Origin: Frankiaceae bacterium
GTDB lineage: Bacteria; Actinomycetota; Actinomycetes; JAVEEJ01
Direction: 5' to 3'
DNA: 10,261 nt
Assembly (NCBI GenBank): GCA_030840515.1
Contig: JAVEEJ010000135.1
Span: 1 to 10,261, forward strand
Every line of letters begins with the position of its first letter. Position 1 is the stretch's first letter. A program made the translations under genes and the position numbers. The notes under the pieces are model-generated. The model was not told the DNA's origin and ran no database searches. It saw only the letters and a list, made by a program, of their open reading frames with translations. This document shows, piece by piece, positions 1 through 4,231 of this stretch.

Positions 1-65
1 ACGGCGAGGTTGCCGCCCTCGCAGAAGTCGTTCTGCACGTCGACGATGACGAGTGCTCGGGTCAC
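1..65 (-). CDS. pncA: Nicotinamidase (PncA), N-terminal 21 codons only; runs off the window
   Basis: Partial gene. Read on the minus strand from a GTG at 65–63, the product begins MTRALVIVDVQNDFCEGG, the typical N-terminus of the nicotinamidase/isochorismatase-like hydrolases. Asp9 in the VDVQNDF motif corresponds to the catalytic Asp (Asp8 in M. tuberculosis PncA). The family hydrolyses nicotinamide to nicotinate and ammonia in the cytoplasm. The start overlaps the pncB stop as GTGA (65–62), so translation is probably coupled to pncB. That product would feed directly into PncB, which supports nicotinamidase over another isochorismatase-fold hydrolase. The Cys and Lys of the catalytic triad lie outside the window, so intactness cannot be judged. 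Confidence 0.85.
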   Translation of the reverse strand, partial: MTRALVIVDVQNDFCEGGNLA

Positions 66-1366
66 GGCAGCTCCTCCTGGGCGGCGCTGACAACCTCGGT
101 GCGCAGCACGGGTGTGCCGCGCGAGAGCTGTTCCGCGGTTGCGGGCAGCTCGGCCAGGACCCGCTGGTGGCGCTCCCTGGCCTCGGACAGCCTCTCGCGA
201 ACCACCGCCTCCCCGCTACGGAACAGCGGCACTGACACGCGGCGCTCGCCCGGCTCCCCTGGTGCCCCGCTCGGCCGAACGCGCTCGAGCGTGGCCTTGC
301 CGTCAGCGCCGATGAGCCGCCAGCCCACCTTGCGCCCCCCGACGCTGGGCTTGCCGGTCGACCGCTTGGCCACCGGTCGGCCGTCGACCGACACCAGCTT
401 GTAGACGAAGCCGGCGGTGGGGGCGCCGCTCCCGGTCACCAGCGAGGTGCCCACGCCGTAGCCATCGATCGGGCAGTGCGCCAGGCCCTTGATCGACTGC
501 TCGTCGAGGTCGCTGGTGACCACAATCCGGGTGTCGGTGGCCCCCAGGGAGTCGAGCAGCTCCCGGACCCGCACGGCCAAGCTCCCGAGGTCGCCGCTGT
601 CCAGCCGGACTGCGCCCAGCGCCGGACCGGCCACCTCGACGGCGACCCGAACGGCGGCCTCGACGTCATAGGTGTCCACCAGCACGGTGGTGTCCGGCCC
701 CAGCGCAGCCACCTGGGACGCGAACGCCTCGCGCTCGGTGTCATGCAGGAGCGTGAAGGCGTGGGCGCTGGTCCCGCTGGTCGGGATGCCGTAGCGGCGC
801 CCAGCCTCGAGGTTGCTCGTCGCGCTGAAGCCGGCGATGTAGGCCGAGCGCGCGCAGGCGACGGCCGCCTCTTCGTGGGTGCGGCGCGAGCCCATCTCGA
901 TGCACCTGCGGCCCTCCGCCGCGACCACCATGCGCGAGGCCGCCGACGCGATCGCGCTGTCGTGGTTGAGGATGCTCAGGGCCAGGGTCTCGAGCAGGAC
1001 CGCATCACCGAAGCTGCCGTCCACCACGAGCACGGGCGAGCCGGGGAAGTAGCACTCGCCCTCGGGGTAGCCGTCGATCGCGACGCGCGGCTCCCAGCTC
1101 GCGAGGTAGCCCAAGGTGTGTTGCGACACGACGTGGGCGTCGTCGAGGTGAGCGAGTACGGCGTCGTCGAAGCGAAAGGTCGCCAGCGCGTCGAGCAGGC
1201 GCCCCGTCCCCGCGACGACCCCGTAGCGCCGTCCCTGCGGCAGGTGCCTGGCGAAGACCTCGAAGCTGCAGGCCCGGCCAGCTGTCCCGTCCTGCAACGC
1301 GGCGTCGAGCATGGTCAGCTCGTAGTGGTCGGTGAGCAGCGCGGTGGAAGCTCCCGGCACGGGCAT
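62..1366 (-). CDS. pncB: Nicotinate phosphoribosyltransferase
   Basis: 434-residue cytoplasmic enzyme that makes nicotinate mononucleotide from nicotinate and PRPP with ATP, the Preiss–Handler entry to NAD. The N-terminus STALLTDHYELTML is the family signature. His202 in SGTSAHAF is at the position of the phosphorylated His of this family. RLDSGDL (254–260) and GYGVGTSL (302–309) are the barrel motifs that bind the ribosyl and phosphate groups. Length fits the actinobacterial PncB family. The ATG at 1366–1364 is chosen because the homology begins directly after it and a -10-like hexamer lies 7 nt upstream; no Shine-Dalgarno is visible, so the mRNA may be leaderless. It is transcribed divergently from clpS and is followed by pncA with a 4-nt overlap. 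The M. tuberculosis equivalent by position is Rv1330c (pncB1). Confidence 0.95.
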   Translation of the reverse strand: MPVPGASTALLTDHYELTMLDAALQDGTAGRACSFEVFARHLPQGRRYGVVAGTGRLLDALATFRFDDAVLAHLDDAHVVSQHTLGYLASWEPRVAIDGYPEGECYFPGSPVLVVDGSFGDAVLLETLALSILNHDSAIASAASRMVVAAEGRRCIEMGSRRTHEEAAVACARSAYIAGFSATSNLEAGRRYGIPTSGTSAHAFTLLHDTEREAFASQVAALGPDTTVLVDTYDVEAAVRVAVEVAGPALGAVRLDSGDLGSLAVRVRELLDSLGATDTRIVVTSDLDEQSIKGLAHCPIDGYGVGTSLVTGSGAPTAGFVYKLVSVDGRPVAKRSTGKPSVGGRKVGWRLIGADGKATLERVRPSGAPGEPGERRVSVPLFRSGEAVVRERLSEARERHQRVLAELPATAEQLSRGTPVLRTEVVSAAQEELP

Positions 1367-1373
1367 GTGCCGC

Positions 1374-1379
1374 AGCCTA
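1374..1379 (-). promoter_or_regulatory. Putative -10 element of a leaderless pncB promoter
   Basis: On the minus strand the hexamer TAGGCT (matching the actinobacterial -10 pattern TANNNT) is followed by exactly 7 nt and then the pncB ATG. Transcription would start at or next to the A of the ATG. No purine-rich ribosome-binding site lies between. The -35 zone (about 1397–1402) has no clear consensus and falls at the start of the 18-bp tandem repeats. The same hexamer and spacing occur at clpS. Confidence 0.6.
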
Positions 1380-1392
1380 AGTGCCTCGCCTC

Positions 1393-1446
1393 ACTCCGGC
1401 TTCATGATCGACTCCGGCTTCATGATCGACTCCGGCTGCATGATCG
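1393..1446. repeat. Three tandem copies of an 18-bp repeat upstream of pncB
   Basis: Units at 1393–1410, 1411–1428 and 1429–1446 with consensus ACTCCGGCTTCATGATCG. The first two are identical and the third differs at one base (G for T at unit position 10). The array begins at the expected -35 position of pncB and runs upstream, and its last copy supplies the outer left arm of the inverted repeat at 1439–1509. Direct copies at an 18-bp pitch next to a promoter could be binding sites for a regulator or simply slippage products. No NAD-regulator operator was recognised in it. Confidence 0.85.
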
Positions 1447-1509
1447 CGATGGGACAACAGCCTCCCCAAAGCGCTCGGCCGTTGGGGCTGGTGTCCCATC
1501 GTGATCATG
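1439..1509. repeat. Long imperfect inverted repeat in the pncB/clpS divergent promoter region
   Basis: The left arm (1439–1469) and right arm (1482–1509) are imperfect reverse complements around a 12-nt centre. The outer part pairs CATGATCGCGATGGGA with TCCCATCGTGATCATG, with a single G/T mismatch that would be a wobble in RNA. The inner part pairs CCCCAA with TTGGGG, separated from the outer part by one A/C mismatch and a 3-nt bulge on the left. The right arm ends in the palindrome TGATCA (1502–1507), which falls near the -35 position of clpS. It lies upstream of both inferred transcription starts, so it is more likely a DNA site or cruciform than an RNA hairpin. It is not a typical terminator, having no T-run and no gene that converges on it. 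Confidence 0.75.
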
Positions 1510-1523
1510 GGAGCCGCGCTGAT

Positions 1524-1529
1524 TAGGCT
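1524..1529 (+). promoter_or_regulatory. Putative -10 element of a leaderless clpS promoter
   Basis: TAGGCT followed by 7 nt (CACTGCT) and the clpS GTG at 1537. It is identical in hexamer and spacing to the pncB promoter on the other strand; in both cases the base before the hexamer is T. There is no Shine-Dalgarno. This element also argues for the GTG at 1537 rather than the upstream in-frame GTG at 1501, because the upstream start would lie outside the transcript. Confidence 0.6.
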
Positions 1530-1536
1530 CACTGCT

Positions 1537-1824
1537 GTGTCCGTGGCGCCTGCGGAGGTCGAGCGGACCGACGCCGATGAGGACCTGCGGCCCGATCGGG
1601 CCTGGGTGGCAATCGTGTGGAACGACCCGGTCAACCTCATGTCCTACGTCACGCACGTGCTGCAGAAGCTGTTCGGCTACAGCCGCCCCGACGCGGAGAA
1701 GCTCATGCTCCAGGTGCACAACGACGGCAAGGCCGTGGTCTCGCACGGCACGCGCGAGGAGATGGAGCGCGACGTGACGCGACTCCACGCGGCCGGCCTG
1801 TGGGCCACCTTGCAGCAGGACTGA
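1537..1824 (+). CDS. clpS: ATP-dependent Clp protease adaptor ClpS
   Basis: 95-residue adaptor that binds N-degron substrates and passes them to the ClpC/ClpA–ClpP protease in the cytoplasm. After a variable acidic N-terminus, the core WVAIVWNDPVNLMSYVTHVL carries the pocket residues. Asn29 and Asp30 match the Asn-Asp pair that grips the substrate alpha-amino group in E. coli ClpS, Met35 matches the Met40 gatekeeper, and His61 in QVHNDGKAVV matches His66. E. coli has a second Asp after the pair, whereas Pro is found here. The length is close to M. tuberculosis ClpS (Rv1331). GTG 1537 is preferred because of the promoter spacing and because homology starts shortly after it. It is followed by an unusual 14-bp repeat leading into the DUF2017 gene. 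Confidence 0.93.
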   Translation: MSVAPAEVERTDADEDLRPDRAWVAIVWNDPVNLMSYVTHVLQKLFGYSRPDAEKLMLQVHNDGKAVVSHGTREEMERDVTRLHAAGLWATLQQD

Positions 1825-1825
1825 C

Positions 1826-1909
1826 GTTGAGCCAGCACCGATGAGCCAGCCCTGATGAGCTGTCACCGATGAGCCAGCACCGATGAGCCAGCACCGATGA
1901 GCCGGTTCC
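1826..1909 (+). repeat. Six tandem copies of a 14-bp repeat spanning the clpS–DUF2017 junction
   Basis: Units begin at 1826, 1840, 1854, 1868, 1882 and 1896, with consensus GATGAGCCAGCACC. The fourth and fifth are exact, while the first, second, third and last are diverged. The array starts one base after the clpS stop codon, and the last unit contains the DUF2017 start codon, so the whole gap between the genes is repeat. Each unit from the second to the last contains ATGA, which is a start in one frame and a stop in the next. The layout resembles mycobacterial MIRU-type intergenic repeats in overlapping a downstream start codon, but the unit is much shorter and no family is recognised. Confidence 0.9.
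1827..1900 (+). promoter_or_regulatory. Chain of overlapping minicistrons leading to the DUF2017 start (putative translational relay)
   Basis: Within the 14-bp repeats are five consecutive tiny reading frames: TTG 1827 to TGA 1842–1844 (Ser-Gln-His-Arg after the start), ATG 1841 to TGA 1853–1855 (MSQP), ATG 1855 to TGA 1870–1872 (MSCHR), ATG 1869 to TGA 1884–1886 (MSQHR) and ATG 1883 to TGA 1898–1900 (MSQHR). Each stop overlaps the next start as ATGA or TGATG, and the last one overlaps the DUF2017 ATG at 1897. The first TTG is 2 nt after the clpS stop. No Shine-Dalgarno precedes DUF2017. The overlaps are directly visible; that ribosomes terminate and reinitiate along them is inference. Confidence 0.45.
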
Positions 1910-2457
1910 GTCCCGACCGCCGCGGTCGACCCACGCTCGTGCTCGACGCGATCGAGCGCGAGGTGCTGGCCGACCTGGTGCTGCAGGTGCGGCACCTCGT
2001 GGGTGGACCCGCAGAAGCCGACCCGCTCGCCGGACTGAGCCTCGCGGAGGCAGGTGCGGAGTCCGGCGCCGAGTCCGGTGCCGAGGTCCCCGCGGACCCC
2101 GCGCTCGCGCGGCTGCTCCCCGACGCCTACCGCGATGACCCCGAGGGCGCCGAGGACTTTCGGCGCTTCACCGAAGCGGACCTGCGGGCCGGCAAGGTGC
2201 GCGATGCGCTGCTCGTGCTCGGTGACCTCGAAGCCGCGGACGACGCCGACTCCGTCGTACTCGCCAGCGCTGAGCAGGCCGAAGCGTGGCTGCGCGCCCT
2301 GAACGACGTCCGGCTCGCGTTGGGCGCTCGGCTGGATGTTGCCGAGGACTCCTGGGAGGAGGCCGAGTCGCTGCCTGAGGGCTCGGAGCGGCGCCAGGCA
2401 CTCGAGGTCTACCACTGGCTCGGGTGGCTGCAGGAGACCTTGTTGGAGTGCTTGTAA
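1897..2457 (+). CDS. DUF2017 family protein
   Basis: 186 residues, recognised as DUF2017 from its N-terminal FRPDRRGRPTLVLDAIEREVLADLVLQV, the C-terminal ALEVYHWLGWLQETLLECL, and its place directly after clpS (Rv1332 in M. tuberculosis). It is strongly acidic, apparently helical and cytoplasmic, with no signal peptide, membrane segment or catalytic motif visible. The molecular function is unknown. The constant link to clpS suggests a role near regulated proteolysis, but that is inference. Residues 53–63 are a short repeat (GAESGAESGAE) in what looks like a flexible acidic linker. The ATG at 1897 is the only usable in-frame start: an in-frame TGA at 1870–1872 closes the frame upstream, and no GTG or TTG lies between. 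Confidence 0.85.
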   Translation: MSRFRPDRRGRPTLVLDAIEREVLADLVLQVRHLVGGPAEADPLAGLSLAEAGAESGAESGAEVPADPALARLLPDAYRDDPEGAEDFRRFTEADLRAGKVRDALLVLGDLEAADDADSVVLASAEQAEAWLRALNDVRLALGARLDVAEDSWEEAESLPEGSERRQALEVYHWLGWLQETLLECL

Positions 2458-2460
2458 CGT
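2455..2460 (+). promoter_or_regulatory. Possible -10 element (leaderless) for mec, overlapping the DUF2017 stop codon
   Basis: TAACGT, whose first three bases are the DUF2017 stop codon, fits TANNNT and lies 6 nt before the mec GTG. There is no Shine-Dalgarno before mec. Because the stop codon supplies the TA by itself, a chance match is more likely here than at pncB or clpS. Confidence 0.35.
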
Positions 2461-2466
2461 CGCCGC

Positions 2467-2868
2467 GTGCTCGAGATCTCAAGGGACGCGTACGACGCCG
2501 TGGTGGCGCACGCCCGCCGTGACCACCCGGACGAGGCGTGCGGGATGCTCGCGCGTTCGGGCAGCGGTGAGGTGCGGGTCATCGAGATGATGAACACGGC
2601 GCGTTCGCCGACCTTCTACGAGATGGACTCGCTCGAGGTGCTGCGGGTGATGCGCGAGCTCGACGACCGCGACGAGGCCCTCTACGCCATCTATCACTCG
2701 CACACCGCGACGGAGGCCTACCCCTCGCGCACCGACATCTCGATCGCCGGCTACCCCGAGGCCCACTACGTCCTCGTCTCCACCCGCTCACCCGACGAGG
2801 TCGAGTTCCGCTCCTTCCGGATCGTCGATGGTGTGGTCGAGGAAGAGCCCGTGTCCGTCGGCGGTTAG
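2467..2868 (+). CDS. mec: CysO-cysteine peptidase Mec (JAMM/M67 zinc metalloprotease)
   Basis: 133-residue zinc peptidase of the JAB1/MPN/Mov34 family. The complete JAMM signature is present: Glu23 (PDEACGML), then His77-Ser-His79, seven residues, Ser87 and Asp90 in HSHTATEAYPSRTD. In M. tuberculosis the equivalent protein (Rv1334) cleaves cysteine from the C-terminus of CysO after CysM has formed the CysO-Cys adduct. The HARRDHPDEACG and SPTFY segments closely match that enzyme. cysO follows after 45 nt, which supports the assignment over other M67 peptidases. GTG 2467 is chosen because the family N-terminus begins there. M. tuberculosis has an S58-type peptidase gene (Rv1333) between DUF2017 and mec, which is absent here. 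Confidence 0.92.
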   Translation: MLEISRDAYDAVVAHARRDHPDEACGMLARSGSGEVRVIEMMNTARSPTFYEMDSLEVLRVMRELDDRDEALYAIYHSHTATEAYPSRTDISIAGYPEAHYVLVSTRSPDEVEFRSFRIVDGVVEEEPVSVGG

Positions 2869-2901
2869 AGCCAGGAGAGAATGCTGGCGAGTACGGCGAC
2901 G

Positions 2902-2907
2902 AGAGGA
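2902..2907 (+). promoter_or_regulatory. Ribosome-binding site deciding the cysO start
   Basis: AGAGGA lies 6 nt before GTG 2914. A second purine run, AGGAG (2873–2877), lies only 3 nt before an in-frame ATG at 2881. The spacing is better for the GTG, and the family N-terminus (two to five residues before the IPTILRPHTGG motif) also fits the GTG. Confidence 0.55.
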
Positions 2908-2913
2908 CTGGCA

Positions 2914-3186
2914 GTGGCCATCGAGGTGCGCATCCCGACGATCCTGCGTCCCCACACCGGGGGCGAGAAGTCGGTCGAGGGCAAGGGCGAGACCCTCGCC
3001 GACCTGCTCGACGACCTGGAGTCGCGGCACGGCGGCCTCAAGGCCCGACTGGTGACCGACGGCGCGCTGGCACGTTTCGTGAACGTCTACGTCAACGACG
3101 AGGACGTGCGCTTCATGGGTGGGATGCAGGCGCCGCTCAAGGACGGGGACTCGGTCACCGTGCTCCCGGCGGTAGCGGGCGGCTAG
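2914..3186 (+). CDS. cysO: Sulfur carrier protein CysO (MoaD/ThiS family)
   Basis: 90-residue ubiquitin-fold sulfur carrier. The IPTILRPHTGG motif near the start, FVNVYVNDEDVRF in the middle and the C-terminal LPAVAGG are nearly the same as in M. tuberculosis CysO (Rv1335). The terminal Gly-Gly is the site that is adenylated and converted to a thiocarboxylate, which donates sulfur to CysM-bound aminoacrylate. The activating enzyme (a MoeB/ThiF type) is not in this window. An upstream ATG at 2881 would add 11 residues with no homology and is not preferred. The stop overlaps the cysM start by one base (TAGTG), consistent with translational coupling and matched expression of carrier and synthase. 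Confidence 0.93.
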   Translation: MAIEVRIPTILRPHTGGEKSVEGKGETLADLLDDLESRHGGLKARLVTDGALARFVNVYVNDEDVRFMGGMQAPLKDGDSVTVLPAVAGG

Positions 3187-4136
3187 TGGCCCGCTACGAC
3201 TCGCTCATCGGCTCCGTCGGGCACACCCCGCTGGTGGGCCTCCCGCGGCTGTCGCCCTCCGCGGAGGTCCGGCTGTGGGCGAAGCTCGAGGACCGCAACC
3301 CGACCGGGTCGGTGAAGGACAGGCCGGCGCTGTTCATGGTTGAGCAGGCCGAGCGATCCGGCCTGCTGCGGCCCGGCTGCACGGTGCTCGAGCCGACGTC
3401 CGGCAACACCGGCATCTCGCTCGCCATGGTGTGCCGGCTGCGTGGCTACCGACTGGTCTGCGTGATGCCGGAGAACACCTCGGTGGAACGCCGCCAGCTG
3501 CTCGAGATGTACGGCGCCGAGATCGTCTACTCGCCGGCAGCCGGCGGGTCCAACGAGGCCGTGCGAGTCGCGAAGCGGATGGCCGACGAGCACCCGGACT
3601 GGGTGATGCTCTATCAGTACGGCAACCCGGCGAACGCGCTCGCGCACTACGAGTCGACCGGCCCGGAGATCCTCGAGGACCTTCCGACGATCACCCACTT
3701 CGTGGCCGGCCTCGGCACGACCGGCACCCTGATGGGCACCGGCCGCTACCTGCGTGAGCACGTGCCGGGCATCACGGTGGTGGCTGCCGAGCCTCGCTAC
3801 GGCGAGCTGGTCTACGGGCTGCGCAACATCGACGAGGGCTTCGTGCCCGAGCTCTACGACCCGACACTGATCGACTCGCGGTTCTCGGTCGGTCCGGAGG
3901 ACGCGCTGCGCCGTACTCGTCAGCTCATCGAGGAGGAGGGCATCTTCGCCGGCCCCTCCACGGGGGCGATCCTGCATGCTGCGCTCGGCTTCGCGGCCAA
4001 GGCGGTCCAGGCGGGCGAGCGGGCCGATATCGCGTTCATCGTCTGCGACGGCGGGTGGAAGTACCTGTCCACCGGGGCGTACGCCGGCACCCTGGCCGAG
4101 GCCGCGGAGAAGATCGACGGCCAGCTCTGGGCCTGA
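3186..4136 (+). CDS. cysM: O-phosphoserine-dependent cysteine synthase CysM
   Basis: 316-residue PLP enzyme (fold type II) that makes cysteine using CysO thiocarboxylate as sulfur donor. Lys44 in NPTGSVKDRPA is the PLP Schiff-base residue, TSGNTG (71–76) is the substrate carboxylate loop, and GLGTTGT (175–181) binds the PLP phosphate. Arg213 in YGLRN aligns with Arg220 of M. tuberculosis CysM (Rv1336), the residue that favours O-phosphoserine over O-acetylserine. The C-terminal KYLSTGAYAG and terminal GQLWA are also conserved; in the mycobacterial enzyme this C-terminus closes over the active site. The GTG start shares a base with the cysO stop. With mec and cysO upstream, a complete CysO-dependent route is encoded apart from the carrier-activating enzyme. 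Confidence 0.95.
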   Translation: MARYDSLIGSVGHTPLVGLPRLSPSAEVRLWAKLEDRNPTGSVKDRPALFMVEQAERSGLLRPGCTVLEPTSGNTGISLAMVCRLRGYRLVCVMPENTSVERRQLLEMYGAEIVYSPAAGGSNEAVRVAKRMADEHPDWVMLYQYGNPANALAHYESTGPEILEDLPTITHFVAGLGTTGTLMGTGRYLREHVPGITVVAAEPRYGELVYGLRNIDEGFVPELYDPTLIDSRFSVGPEDALRRTRQLIEEEGIFAGPSTGAILHAALGFAAKAVQAGERADIAFIVCDGGWKYLSTGAYAGTLAEAAEKIDGQLWA

Positions 4137-4141
4137 GGACA

Positions 4142-4180
4142 GCCCCCGGGGAGGTGCCAGCACGAGGAAGAACCGGGGGC
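4142..4180 (+). terminator. Possible stem-loop after cysM
   Basis: GCCCCCGG (4142–4149) and CCGGGGGC (4173–4180) are perfect 8-bp inverted copies separated by 23 nt, beginning 6 nt after the cysM stop. The stem is very GC-rich, but the loop is long and no U-run follows, so intrinsic termination is uncertain. It would separate the cysteine genes from the secreted protein gene downstream. Confidence 0.35.
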
Positions 4181-4216
4181 GAGTACGACGGGCGTAGCGC
4201 TGAGGGCGCCCGATAG

Positions 4217-4231
4217 GGGACGATTCGTCCC
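4217..4231. promoter_or_regulatory. Perfect palindrome abutting the LVIVD gene start (operator-like)
   Basis: GGGACGATTCGTCCC has two 7-bp arms around a single T and ends at the base before the GTG at 4232. Inside it, GACGAT (4219–4224) lies 7 nt before the start and keeps the A2 and T6 positions of the actinobacterial -10 element. A protein bound here would cover the promoter if the gene is leaderless. No known operator was recognised. Confidence 0.45.

Noticed and set aside
476..1504. Long plus-strand open frame opposite pncB
   Set aside because: It lies fully antisense to a clearly recognised enzyme, has an Arg/Gly/Val-rich composition without domains, and is the usual by-product of high GC at third codon positions.
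1439..1509. Insertion sequence or rho-independent terminator at the inverted repeat
   Set aside because: There is no transposase or visible target duplication and no T-run, and the flanking genes diverge from it, so nothing needs terminating there.
1404..1526. Plus-strand small frame through the 18-bp repeats (MIDSGF repeated) ending before clpS
   Set aside because: It has no ribosome-binding site, lies upstream of the likely clpS transcription start, and most of its sequence is dictated by the repeat and the inverted repeat.
1501..1536. Earlier GTG/ATG start for clpS (1501 or 1507)
   Set aside because: The added residues have no ClpS similarity, and the TAGGCT hexamer would lie inside the coding sequence.
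1826..1909. CRISPR-like array at the 14-bp repeats
   Set aside because: The units are directly adjacent with no spacers and are far too short, and no cas gene is nearby.
2881..2913. Earlier ATG start for cysO
   Set aside because: It would add 11 residues with no family similarity, and its Shine-Dalgarno is only 3 nt away; GTG 2914 fits both spacing and the known CysO N-terminus.
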